Of a DNA stretch of 64,000 nt, positions 1 through 12,046 are shown in pieces; the first letter of the stretch is position 1; the number at the start of each line of letters is the position of its first letter. Origin of the DNA: Zerene cesonia. Lineage: Eukaryota > Arthropoda > Insecta > Lepidoptera > Pieridae. The DNA is taken from positions 8,115,183-8,179,182 of the forward strand of contig NC_052115.1 in NCBI RefSeq assembly GCF_012273895.1, in the 5' to 3' direction. The notes beneath the pieces are model-generated. The model had not been told where the DNA came from and searched no databases. It worked only from the letters and a program-made list of their open reading frames with translations. Made by a program: the position numbers and the translations under genes.

Positions 1-14
1 GAAAATTCTCATAC

Positions 15-2700
15 CTTAATTGATGTACTAAATGCGTGGCCATTCTTGCTCCGGTGGCTGCGACCGGGTGACCCATTGCTATCGCTCCCCCACTGATGTT
101 TACTTTACTTTTATCTATTTTCAGTTCGTCAATAATAGCGAGTGTTTGGGATGCAAATGTTTCGTTAATCTGTAATCAAGATTAGTATATAAACGGAGGT
201 ATTCTTTTATAGTGATTTTTTATAGGTCAATTCATTTAAGTTAGTAAGCGACAAATGCCACATGGATAGATAGATAACCTTACTACGATAAAAAAATTAA
301 TACCTCAAATAAGTCGACATCTTCAATCTGAATATTTACGACATCCATCAATCTTCTCACAGCTGGTACAGCTCCTAAGCCAGTATTTAAAGGGTCTACT
401 CCAACATATGCCCAGCCAGAAAGTCTAGCCAATGGTGTTAAGTTGTGTCTGTTTACTAACTCTTCATTCGCTAATAGCAAAGCCGCCGCACCATCTGCTG
501 GTCCCTGCAAAGATTTTTGAAACTTTAAGTGGCTAAATCTTAGGAATCTATGAACACCCCAAATAATTTTATATTTTAACTTACACCTGAGTTACCCATA
601 GTAACAATTTCACCACCTTCAGTATTAGGTAGTAATGTGGCTAGCTTGTTTGGATTTATTTCCGTATCCGGCAAATCATCTATCGTCACATTATGTGTTC
701 TTTTATTTAACGTGACTTCCAGTTTAGTTACCTCCGAGTCAAATAATTTACCTTCTTGTGCTAAAACAATAGTTATGGATAAAAATAAAATATTATAGGA
801 CAAAAAGTATAACATTTACCGAGTTTTCACCGCACACAAAGTGACAACTTTAAACGGAAAATAACCAACTGCTTTTGTATTTTCTTATGTTTGATTTTAC
901 GCGAGTATTATACATTTAGAAATTAAAAACTTTTTAACGTGTCTCCCCGTGACCACGCTCGCTGTAAAGTGTTCGAAACGTCGGGTTAATAACATAATGA
1001 ATAAATCGCGTTTAAAATCCGTTAAAAAGTTTTTAATTTCCAACTGCTTTTGTTTTAATTATAGTGCATAATGAGTGCATTTCTATCATTTTTATTTTAA
1101 AATGGGTTAAAAGATCGTACAGGATCAGAAGAGATCGGTTCAAGAAAGTCTAAAATTATCTTATCAGCAACATTTCTTCAAAACTTAAAAATAAATGAGT
1201 ATCTTAGCTTCTCTCACCCTTTTTCCATTTTAAATGGCTTTCCATTGCGAAGTTATCAACATCTTCTCTAGAAATATTCATGTTTTTAGCTAGGTCTTCA
1301 GCCATTCTCTGCAGAGTAAGACCAGTGTAGCTGTCTGGAAATTGCGTTTTGATATGATCTTCCATTTGATAAGCTTTTCCGAGGGTAGTCCCAAACCTTA
1401 CATTTCGTACAAGCATTGGTAAGGCCGACATTATTTCCGTTCCACCTGTGAGGCATGCTTTTGCAGAATTGGTAAGAATTTCCTAAAAAATATTCAACTA
1501 AGATTTCATTGGTCCCGTAGCTACTATCTTATTTTTATAGGTGACCAAAAAATTAGCAAACATGAAATAAAATTCTGAAAGGTAGGTAAAACTGCTTGTT
1601 TTACCTACCTTTACGCAGCGCAATTCAGAAAATGCCGGGGATGCAATTTATTTTGGGAAATATAAGGTATCCCTTTATTCTAGCATTGCTAAGCTTGTAG
1701 TAAATAATATTTTCTGTCCATACCATTCCACCAGTTACAATGGCTTGTAATCCAGAAGCGCATGTTCTGTTCACGCCTAGTGCTGGCTTATCGAGGGGGA
1801 CGCCTGAATAAATGCCGCAGTATCTGGGTGTTTTACCACCGTCACATTGACTTAGCTGAACATAAATATAATCAAATATTATTATCAAATATCAATTAAT
1901 TGTAATTTTAATAGATAGAATTTTAGAAGGCCGAAAAAATATTGAGTAGGACATAGATGTGTGTCAGCGTTTATGAAATATCGACATTAATTATTAAAAT
2001 ATCCAGGAAACTCATTCGTAACTCCGTGTAATGAAATTATTCCATTCACGTTATAAGTACCTATAATGGAGTTATCTTCTTTTAAAATAATTTATATATA
2101 CATTGCATAATAAAAACATTATGTTCATGTATTATATGCGAAAAAATTAAGCAAAAGGATTCAAAGTTAGAAACGCGACTATTGCATCACTTAAATGTTT
2201 TTTTTTTAACTTAATAATACTACTAAAACCGCTTTTGAAGTTAATGTTATGTAAAAATAGTTAATACAAATGAAATACATAGTTTACTTACAAAAAAGCA
2301 ATTTCCTATAATAGTACAGTCAATCAAGTTTGGATCTAAATTGGCGGTTTGTATAGCGTCTTTAGCTGCCGCTGCAAATGCGTGCGAAGCTGGCAACTCT
2401 CGCAGTGATCCGCCATATTTACAAAACGGAGTCCTTTTCGCGCCAACTACAAAAATACCTAACAAAAACACAAATTTTACGCAGGTAATGAGTTATCCTC
2501 GAAAACAATAAAAGATTATCATTTAGTTTCATATATCTTACATTTTTAATATGAGGTTAATAACAATTGATTAAAGAGATAATTTTATTTTCATAATACG
2601 ATAAAGATAAGCGAAATATTTTAATCTATATCCACATTATCTACATACTATAAAAAGGGGATATAATAACTTTCAACTAACCTCTACTCGCGAGTGCCAT
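15..2700 (-). CDS. 3-ketoacyl-CoA thiolase-like, divergent copy A (3' end off window)
   Basis: Partial gene of the mitochondrial acetyl-CoA acyltransferase (ACAA2) family. Family members cleave 3-ketoacyl-CoA with CoA in beta-oxidation. Exons (minus): 2682-2700, 2292-2458, 1724-1855, 1218-1482, 585-760, 304-504, 15-169; the eighth exon lies outside the window. The start is MALASRG, split after AGA G, and leads into IFVVGAKRTPF. The nucleophile Cys is in NRTCASG (residue 94), NETFA stands for the usual NEAFA, and the catalytic His is in GHP. Several normally constant places differ: GGAIAMGHPVAATG instead of GHPxGASG, IDDLPD instead of (V)DEHPRP in exon 5, GPADGAA instead of GxxDGAG, and GNC instead of GQV at the end of exon 2. 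Exon lengths match copies B and C, so it is a tandem paralog without a frameshift or stop in view. Whether it still acts as a beta-oxidation thiolase is uncertain; altered chain specificity or an early decay are possible. Confidence 0.85.
917..1042. repeat. Fold-back repeat, family F1
   Basis: Inverted ends TAGAAATTAAAAACTTTTT and its complement flank a core with CGTCGGGTTAATAA. It lies in intron 4 of thiolase copy A. It shares core and ends with the intact member at 3220-3382 but the left arm is shortened. Confidence 0.7.
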
Positions 2701-2969
2701 TTATAGAGCTGTATTTAAATTAAATATCACCTTGCTATCTTGTTTTTGGCCACACTCACTCTGTAATGTTCTTACTGAATTGAGATAACTCGTATCTGTT
2801 GGTATCTATTTGGTAGATAGGTAGGTAGGTTTTTGCGTAAACAAATAAGAAATTACAGTTATATCATGATAGGAGTAGTATTTATTTGTTATTTACATGT
2901 AGATAGGTATCTGATGTTGCTAGGTAGTTTTGACCAGTGTAATTTATACATCTGTACAAATATATTAAA

Positions 2970-3156
2970 CTAGCGTTCCGCCCCGGCTTCGCCCGTGGTA
3001 AATATATAGCCTATAGCCTTCCTCAATATATGGGCTATCTAACACTGAAATAATGTTTTAAATCGGACCAACAGTTCCCGAGATTAGCGCGTTCAAACAA
3101 ACAAAGTCTTTTCAATACAGTTCAAACAAACAAGTTCTTTAAAATATTAGTATAGA
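2970..3156 (-). mobile_element. Helitron-like non-autonomous element
   Basis: Read on the minus strand it starts A|TCTATACTAATATT and ends GGGCGGAACG-CTAG|T, the A|TC...CTAG|T boundaries typical of Helitrons. No Rep/helicase coding is present. Confidence 0.7.
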
Positions 3157-3219
3157 TTGGAGTATTTGTACTGGTATAGTATTATGTAATCTGTGGTGTT
3201 TAATTATTAAAATAACTGC

Positions 3220-3382
3220 TTTAGAAATTAAAAACTTTTCAACGGATTTTAAACGCGATTTATTCATTATATTATTAACCCGACGTTTCGAACACTTTAC
3301 AGCGAGCGTGGTCACGGGGAGTCAGTCTCATATAATGAATAAATCGCGTTTAAAATCCGTTGAAAAGTTTTTAATTTCTAAA
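3220..3382. repeat. Fold-back repeat, family F1, with perfect 50-52 bp inverted arms
   Basis: Arms 3222-3271 and 3331-3380 are perfect reverse complements over 50 bases, extending to 52 with the flanking T and A. They enclose a 59-base centre containing CCCGACGTTTCGAACAC and AGCGAGCGTGGTCACGG. The same centre recurs at 917-1042, 13780-13903, 47032-47168 and, degraded, elsewhere. It has the build of a MITE or fold-back element; no transposase is present. Confidence 0.75.
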
Positions 3383-5084
3383 TGTATAATACACGCGTAA
3401 AACCAAACACAAGAAAATACTATAACTGCTTTATAAAACATACATTAATATACATGTATAAACGGTGCATTTACCAGAAATATATTTTTATTTTTTTGTA
3501 TGTCAGTGAGCTTGTGCCGACTAATCTCTGGAACAGCTGGACCTACCAGTATATAAGTGTATAATCTATGGCTGGACCGGCTTTAACGGGACTTTCAAGT
3601 AGCTGATGTAATAAGGATTAATTAATTCAATTATTTATTGCAATATTCTGGAACATCCTTAAATAAATTTAAGGTACTGGTACACAATTATTATTACTCT
3701 TCCAGTATTACTCAATAAACTATATTGTTTCAAACCTTTATATATTTATTTTTATATATTTAATTGTTTTACATGTATGATAGACATTATTCATAGGATT
3801 ATATATATTTCGTATTATATTTATGCTCTGCCCTACTCCTCTCCTCTATCTAATTTCTCTCTGTACGTCTGGTTGTCTGGAAGAAATCTCTATATAGCGA
3901 TAAAACCGCCATTTGTTTATAATGCATCTATATCGAGTTTTTTTTTTTGTATTTTTATTAAGAGCAATGAAGATTAAATAATATAAATAGTAACATCGGA
4001 ATTTAAAAGGAAAACTCATTTGTGCTATTTACTTATTATACTACTACTCTATTAAAATATTACCTATTCAAAATTTGTGCTAACTTATATACATTCTACT
4101 GTTAAACTTATATCTTATAATATTGGAGTTTTACTTATATTTTTTATTATCGTTTTACCTATAGATACTCGTGTAAATAATTATTTAATGTAAATTAATT
4201 TAAATAGGTAGTTTATTATCCATTTCATTTGAATTCATTAAAGTTGATACGACCTATGTTTTTATGTCACTAGAAGTCGCTAAACAATTCTGAAAAATAA
4301 TATGAAATGTATTGTATATTAATTCTGAAAAGTTTTTAATAACATTGAAATTTTATTTTTTAATTACTTGTAATACCACAGATAATATACTAGTAGTAAT
4401 ACGAAACGGTTTTTATGAGATGCGAAGGGTACATCGAATTTAAGACTAATGCATTGAGTAAATTTTTTGTATACCTAAATGTATGGTTTTTGTGAAGATT
4501 AGTCAGGTGTTGGTTCTTTTCGTTTTATTTCTTGATGTTAACGACGAGAAAGGTATTGAGTAAATTTGGCTTTTATTTACTGTGAATGTAATGAACGTTA
4601 GTAATATTATAAAATCTAAATAGATAATAGATATAAGTACCCAGATTTTGTGAATGTATATCCAAGCAAAGTGCTGAAGTATCTTAGAATGTGATATTAT
4701 TTTTATGGTGTTAATCTTTCAAAGTACCAAAAATTAACTTAATATCAATGGTTTTTTGTGATAATGTTGTACTGAAATTATACCTGAATATCATATCGTT
4801 CAAATTTAGTTATATTTTTTTTTACGCGATGAAGTTGTAAACGCATCCTTGTTGATAAAACTAACCTAAACTTACCGGCTGATATAGGACATAGAATTAA
4901 GAAATAAAAAACGCAGCATAAATAAAAATATTTGTCATTCTTAATAATAATGTAAATATTGTATATGTATATATTAAGTCTTCAGATTTTGACAACAATA
5001 ATTTTAAATCAAAGCTTGATCTTTTGATATTAGTACCAAGTATGATAGAAACTATTATTTAACGCAGTAACTGTATTAAATCTT

Positions 5085-8000
5085 CTACACGGACTCCACA
5101 AGCAGAGCAATGCCCTGTCCACCACCAATGCAGGCTGAGCCAATCGCTCGTTTGAGACCGCGGCGTCTGGTAAATAAACATTATCTTAATCATTCTTAAC
5201 AATCAATCATAAAACTAAATTTTTTATTTGTAATTTTTTTTCAATAATTTTGAAGCAAGTTACATTTTAACAGGCGTCAGCCTATTAAATGTACTTATAT
5301 AAAAAAAATAGTAAATATTAACAAACCTTAGCTCGTGAACAAGATGTGCCGTAATCCGAGCCCCGGAGGCCCCAACAGGATGCCCCATGGCTATGGCTCC
5401 ACCGTTCACATTCAGCTTGCTTTGGTCTAGGTTCATTTCCCTCACGCAAGCTAGCGTTTGCGCAGCGAACGCTTCGTTAATCTAAAGTTTTTATCAAATT
5501 ATTACATGATATTTCTACAACTCAAATTCTTCTACTTTTGTGCAAGACTCGTTTGTTCATTTGTTTATAGAATAAACACTATGACTCATAATAATGGAAC
5601 TCTTTTACATAAAATACTTGACTGTACTGTGTCTTGACTTGGAAAAACATTTAATATTTAAGACTGGTACTACTCCTGCTTGCTATCTATTATGATAACA
5701 AAAAAAAAGAATTCACTAATTATACATTTTCCGTACCTCAAGCAAATCAATATCATTCATCGACATTTTAGTAACAGCCAGCAAGTTTTGGATAGCTGGG
5801 ACAGGCCCAATACCCATAATGCTAGGGTCTACTCCAACGTAGGACCAACCTACGAGTCTGGCTAAAGGTTTGAGTTGATGCTGTTTTATTGCGTCTTCGT
5901 TGGCAAGTAAGAGAGCTCCTGCTCCATCGTTTACACCCTGTAAGGTAAAAATAAATCCTTAATACGTATTATCAAAAATGTAACGTATGTACATTAAAAG
6001 TTTTGAAGCTGAACTAGGCCAAAGGATCCAAATGCTACTAAAGTAGTCATGCTGAAGAAGGAAAAATGAATAGCAGTATGCTCACCACTACGTAGTCCTC
6101 ACAAATAGGGAAATTATATGAAATTAACCCAAACAGACTATAAAGTTTGTGACTGAAATTGCAATTTTTATAATGTTACCGAGGAGTTTCCAGCTGTGAC
6201 CACGCCTCCTTTCCTGAAGAGCACCGGAAGCTTGTGCAGCCCTTCCGCCGTTGTGTCCGGACGGGGATGTTCGTCTCTCTCCACTAGCACCTCTTGCTTC
6301 TTTACTTTCACAGAAACGGGAGCCATTTCCTCTTTAAATACTCCACTGTCAAAAGCTATAAACAAGAATAATGAAACGTGAAAAATATAAATATGTAATA
6401 TTTATAGCCATGATGGCCTACCTACGAGTAAGGCCACCATGGCCATAAAAAAATAAACCAAATACACAACACCACAAAAGACCAAGATCTACATCTCTGG
6501 AGATCTGCATAAAGCATTCTTGATGGATTAATCCTCATGAACCTCATCCAAATATAATATATTCTGTTCTACAATACTTCATTTACAAATTACAATAACA
6601 ATTACATATAATTGAAAAGATAGATGTTTACATTTGAGATTAATATTGATAATGTCAAATCATGTTGTAAATTAGCATTAATCAATAATTTTCAATTGTA
6701 TTTTTAATGAAGTTAACTCTAACCTGCTTTCCACCTCTTCTGAGACTGCAACGCGAATTCGTCAACCTCGCCTCGCTTGAGCTTATATTTCTCCGCAAGA
6801 TTCTCTGCCGTTTGTGGCATTGTAAAGTTGCAGGATGTGTCTAAAGAAGACCTTGTCAGCGCATCTTCAAATTCTATCTGTGCTCCCAGAGCAGTACCAA
6901 AACGTACGTTCCTAACCACGAATGGGACAGATGACATGTTCTCAGTTCCACCTGCTAGAGATATTTGAGCCACTCCTGTAAGAATATCCTGAAAATAACA
7001 ATGTGCTTACAATAAATTCTATTTAGTGTCAGTTATATTTAGGAAGAAAAAGGCCAACTATCGTTTCAATAAAATGTCTATTTTATACACATACGCTATC
7101 TTTATATAAAAGAAAGTGGTGTTAGTTACACTATTTATAACTGAAGAACGGATTAACCAATTTGGCTAAAAATTTGTGCAGAGGTAGCTTGGACCCAGGA
7201 GACGGACATAGGATAGTTTTTATCCCGGAAATCCCACGGGAACGGGAACATGCGAGAAAAACCGCGGGTCTAAATTTCCTGCGACTACGCGGGCATAGCC
7301 GCGGGCGGATAGCTAGTATTTAATAGAGATCTTTTCGTAGGCATTTAAAATACGAAGAATGGATGAATCATTAATCAAAAATTTAAAATATAAATGTGGT
7401 CAATAAGATCTAAATGTCATTTATTAGTAAAATAATCTTACATTCGATACTTAGTATAGGTTTAGAATTTAATAAATACTTTAAACAAATTTAATAATTT
7501 TACAACACTTAAGAAAGAAGTTAAATAGAGTCGTAATGATTTATAATTTAGACTAAACGATTATATTTGTATTTAATTAGATAAACTTCTAAAAAACAAC
7601 TCCGCTTACTTGAGCGCTATTGACAATGGCTTGGAAACCAGAGCCGCATAGTCTATTCACACCAAGCGTCGGTTTCTCTTGCGGAATACCAGACTTGAGG
7701 GCCCCATGTCGAGCGGCTAGGGCTCCATCTCCAGATCCACTTATCTGTCATTTATAGAGAATTTATTTATAACAGTATCCTACTAATATTATAAATGCGA
7801 AAGTTTGTAAGGGTATGTGTGTGTTTGTTACTCTTTCACGCAAAAACTACTGAACTGATTGCAATGAAATTTAGTACGTAGATGGCTGGAATAACATATA
7901 GGCAACTTTTTATACCGATATTCCTACGGTATACGCACTTACGCGGGTGAAACCGCGGGGCGCAGCTAGTTACAATAATATACAATTTCAGCAGAATGTC

Positions 8001-10513
8001 TTGATATTATTACAATATGGGGCCTTTCATTCGGATTACCTTATTATAGATATAAGGGCAGCGCACGGATATCTGAATAAATATCTCGAATTTTTATTAT
8101 ATAGTAGATATATCCATATCTGCTATATAATAAAAATTCGGTGATCATTTTGCAATTATAGGCCATCTAATATATTACATGCCATACAATAAAACTAATA
8201 AGAAAAAATATATTTTGTTTAATAACGAATGTATAGTATTTTCTTGTGTTTGATTTTAAGCGAGTACTATACATTTAGAAATAAAGACTTTTAACAAATT
8301 TTAAGTCAGTTACTGTAGTCTTCGAAAAGTTGGGTTAACTTCTTATATCGCGATTAAAATCCGTTAAAAAGTTTTGATTTTTAAATAACGAATGTATTTT
8401 AATAGGACAAATGACTATTAAATAAGGTCTGGGTACACACAGAGTTCACTTGTCCAACCACGACACTGTCTACCAACGCGGGCTGCACATTCCCAGCTTT
8501 AAGCGCCTCTCTAGCGGCAGCAGCGAAGAGGTCTGCAGGATGTGTGTCCTTCAGCGCCCCTCCATACCGGCCGAAAGGCGTCCTCTTAGCCGCTATTATG
8601 TAAATACCTTGGAACAAGAATTCAGTCTTAATAATTAGATATCGTAGTGAAAAAATAGGTCTTAATAAGTCCCCCTACTCCCTTTAATAAAATAGGTACA
8701 TGATCTTGTTAAGTTTCCCCCTCCCCCTAATATTATAGAAAGTAACCGTCCTTGCATTAAATGAATTGGTGAAATTTGCAATAAAAATAGAAATCTTAAA
8801 AGCAAGTAAGTAGGCATAGGGTATATATTTGTTACTAGCTTTACATCCTCTGCTTCGCTCACGTAGACAACATAATTTTAGTATGACAATTTTTTATAAC
8901 TCTAGATGAATCTCGTCAACTATTTATATTGGCAAAGATAAGAAACATCTATCATTTTTATAACGTATCCTATACCCCACTTCCTTTTCCTTACCCATCC
9001 CAGTCTATTCCTTGTCGTCGGTGTCGGTGGTAGCAATTACCATCAAGCGAATCACCGCCAATTGTGACCCTCGATTTATTGCCCCGTTACATGTATGGAT
9101 AGCCATCCCCAATTTTTTTTTCATATCANNNNNNNNNNNNNNNNNNNNNNNNNNNNNNNNNNNNNNNNNNNNNNNNNNNNNNNNNNNNNNNNNNNNNNNN
9201 NNNNNNNNNNNNNNNNNNNNNNNNNNNNNNNNNNNNNNNNNNNNNNNNNNNNNNNNNNNNNNNNNNNNNNNNNNNNNNNNNNNNNNNNNNNNNNNNNNNN
9301 NNNNNNNNNNNNNNNNNNNNNNNNNNNNNNNNNNNNNNNNNNNNNNNNNNNNNNNNNNNNNNNNNNNNNNNNNNNNNNNNNNNNNNNNNNNNNNNNNNNN
9401 NNNNNNNNNNNNNNNNNNNNNNNNNNNNNNNNNNNNNNNNNNNNNNNNNNNNNNNNNNNNNNNNNNNNNNNNNNNNNNNNNNNNNNNNNNNNNNNNNNNN
9501 NNNNNNNNNNNNNNNNNNNNNNNNNNNNNNNNNNNNNNNNNNNNNNNNNNNNNNNNNNNNNNNNNNNNNNNNNNNNNNNNNNNNNNNNNNNNNNNNNNNN
9601 NNNNNNNNNNNNNNNNNNNNNNNNNNNNNNNNNNNNNNNNNNNNNNNNNNNNNNNNNNNNNNNNNNNNNNNNNNNNNNNNNNNNNNNNNNNNNNNNNNNN
9701 NNNNNNNNNNNNNNNNNNNNNNNNNNNNNNNNNNNNNNNNNNNNNNNNNNNNNNNNNNNNNNNNNNNNNNNNNNNNNNNNNNNNNNNNNNNNNNNNNNNN
9801 NNNNNNNNNNNNNNNNNNNNNNNNNNNNNNNNNNNNNNNNNNNNNNNNNNNNNNNNNNNNNNNNNNNNNNNNNNNNNNNNNNNNNNNNNNNNNNNNNNNN
9901 NNNNNNNNNNNNNNNNNNNNNNNNNNNNNNNNNNNNNNNNNNNNNNNNNNNNNNNNNNNNNNNNNNNNNNNNNNNNNNNNNNNNNNNNNNNNNNNNNNNN
10001 NNNNNNNNNNNNNNNNNNNNNNNNNNNNNNNNNNNNNNNNNNNNNNNNNNNNNNNNNNNNNNNNNNNNNNNNNNNNNNNNNNNNNNNNNNNNNNNNNNNN
10101 NNNNNNNNNNNNNNNNNNNNNNNNNNNNTTTACATAAAGTGACATAACCTACAGGTTACCTCATTATAAAGTAGTATGAGTATACGAAAAAACCATTAAT
10201 TACGTTTATTTTCAGTACAACGGGAATACAAATTCTGTAGGTTCAACTTTTAAAATTTGTATGCATCTTAGACACAATCGAAAACACGTCCAATTTCCAT
10301 ATTCTGTAGTACTTTTAGATTTCGCCAAACAGTAGTATAACAACGGGTATCGCTTTCAAGATATAAAAAACAATAACTAAATTATCAACGCATAATGCTC
10401 CTTAAATATTTATTAATGAACACTTCTTAACACAACAAAAAAAAACAAAATTGTCTTTGATGGTTTCATAACCATAATAAAGTTCATTCACCTTTATTAA
10501 TTGCAACCGCCAT
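5085..10513 (-). CDS. yip2: 3-ketoacyl-CoA thiolase, mitochondrial-type, copy B
   Basis: Complete gene for a 400-aa ACAA2-type thiolase (last step of mitochondrial fatty acid beta-oxidation). Exons (minus): 10492-10513, 8441-8607, 7610-7744, 6724-6988, 6180-6355, 5737-5937, 5327-5481, 5085-5166. Exon 1 was not obvious: it encodes MAVAINK plus one base and lies beyond the 1000-N gap, so intron 1 contains that gap; its phase joins exactly to GIYIIAAKRTPFG. Catalytic features: nucleophile Cys96 in NRLCGSG, NEAFA, His in GHPVGASG, and the C-terminal Cys in SACIGGGQG. Length equals the family norm (about 397 aa). The uncleaved-type N-terminus resembles ACAA2. Intron 2 starts GTGTGT, a weaker donor. 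Several Helitron-like insertions lie in its introns. The thiolase call is secure; the mitochondrial location is inferred from the family. Confidence 0.92.
7099..7316 (+). mobile_element. Helitron-like element, second subfamily
   Basis: Starts A|TCTTTATATAAAAGAAAG and ends GCCGCGGGCGGATAG-CTAG|T inside intron 3 of thiolase copy B. A related copy is at 26086-26232. Confidence 0.65.
7778..7969 (+). mobile_element. Helitron-like element, main subfamily
   Basis: 192 bp, A|TCCTACTAATATTATAAAT ... GGGGCGCAG-CTAG|T, in intron 2 of thiolase copy B. It contains the internal phrases CTCTTTCACGCAAAAACTAC and CGATATTCCTACGG that recur across the window. Confidence 0.8.
8087..8140. repeat. Near-perfect 24-bp hairpin
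   Basis: Arms 8087-8110 and 8117-8140 are complementary over 24 bases with one mismatch (G:T type in RNA) and a 6-base loop TATCCA. Lies in intron 2 of thiolase copy B, just after the Helitron-like element. Confidence 0.7.
8268..8385. repeat. Degraded fold-back repeat, family F1
   Basis: Carries the family ends (ATTTAGAAATAAAGACTTTT, AAAATCCGTTAAAAAG) with a shortened centre; copy B intron 2. Confidence 0.5.
9129..10128. other. Assembly gap, 1000 N
   Basis: Exactly 1000 unknown bases, probably a fixed-size placeholder. It sits in intron 1 of thiolase copy B. The sequence just left of it (about 8975-9110) resembles the 'GGCGAACCACC' repeat, which may have caused the break. Confidence 0.95.
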
Positions 10514-12046
10514 TTGAGTAAACTTGTGTTGATATCACACACGTTCGACGCAATTCAAACGCGATAGCAGACTAAATAAACACGAAAATCCTTGGATTTA
10601 CGATCGCAACGATTAGCAATTATTATTACTTAATTTATTTTCACAAATTAAATCGTAAGTGTAGATTGTTTTGTGCATAGTATAAGTACCATTTATTTTA
10701 ACGTTACCGTTGTAAGAATGGTAACACTTTTGACTATTGGGAAATAAATTATCAAAATCAGGCATTGTATAAATTCTATTCTATATCCCAGCCTGTTAAT
10801 AAATAACATAAACACAAAAGTTTGTTGGTCTCTCACGCGAAAACCACTGAACGGGTGCATCGGATGTCAAGTTTTAACCAAGTATTGAAAAATGAAACAG
10901 TAAAATTAATCGGAACAAATGAGAAAAATTTTATATCAATGAAAGAAGTATAAAGAATATACCAGGATGAGGAACAGTGAAATAAAAGCAATAAATATGA
11001 TAAAAAATATTTTATTCTCAAAAAATATAGATGTTTTACAAAAAGTTTTTACAAATATTCTTACGGTCTCTTATTGAATACTTTTTATGCATTTAATTAA
11101 CGATTCCTAGTAATAGGTATTTTGTGTTATTATATTATATTTAGGTTATTTTGATTTAAAACATATGTAAAAAATGACTTCTTAATTTTTTATTTACTAT
11201 TACTGTGTTTTATTTTCTACCACATAATGATTGAAATTACTTCTTATTTAAGCTCACATAGAAATTCTTAGAATAATTATACTTATTCAATAATGTAAAG
11301 TTTACTCTTACACACATTACTACTAAAAGTGATCATTTCTTTTTTCCTGCTATTAATAAACGCGAAAGTTCATAAGAATATGAATGTATGTTTGTTGCTC
11401 TATCATGCAAAAACACTAAACGGGATTTGATACTTGGGAGTGCTATCGCTTATATATAAAAATACTTGGTTTCACTTGCGGATTTGTTTGCATAGCTATC
11501 ATATATACATTTATAAGTAGCTTCTACATCTGTAAGTGATATTTTTTACATTTATATCCACTAGAGATCAAACTATAGACTGCTCAAATGTTTGTCTACA
11601 CTATTATATATAATATTGTAAAGAGGAAGAGTTTGTGTTTTTGTTTGTTTGTAATGGATAAACTCAAAAACTACTGGACCGATTTTAAAAATTCATTCAC
11701 CATTAGAAAGCTGCAACTTCGCTGAGTGACAATGGCTATATATGTACCACGGGCGAAGCCGGGGCGAACTGCAAGTGTATAAATAAACCCAACATTTTTG
11801 GTATAAAATATAGATAAATAATCGATTAACAACTCTTTCTTAAATAAGCTTCCATTACTTGTATTAACAAACTTACTGTACAACAACAATCTAATAATTT
11901 CATGTACATTTATTCATTATTGCATTATATATATTTGATTTTTGAGCTATCTTACATAAGTATAGCAGAGTATAAAAAGATTTCAGTTCTCGATCTGCAT
12001 ATAAGGTATTACAAAATATATATATTTTTTATATATTTATATATAT
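10514..12046. other. Spacer between thiolase copies B and C
   Basis: Promoter side of copy B and 3' side of copy C. AT-rich, no coding exon seen. It contains two decayed Helitron-like remnants: about 11345-11500 (AAACGCGAAAG, CACGCAAAAACAC-like) and about 11600-11780 (ACTGGACCGATTTTAAAAA, CACGGGCGAAGCCGGGGCG). Confidence 0.6.

Larger units (their letters stand above)
2701..5084. other. Spacer between thiolase copies A and B
   Basis: AT-rich intergenic DNA holding the 5' flank of copy A and the 3' flank of copy B. It contains a minus-oriented Helitron-like element (2970-3156) and a fold-back element (3220-3382). Between about 3400 and 5080 no coding exon, RNA gene or recognisable repeat was seen; short open frames there are not conserved-looking. 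Confidence 0.6.

Noticed and set aside
9012..10147. Long open frames on both strands across the first N gap
   Set aside because: They consist almost wholly of unknown bases; the flanking codons show no coding signal.
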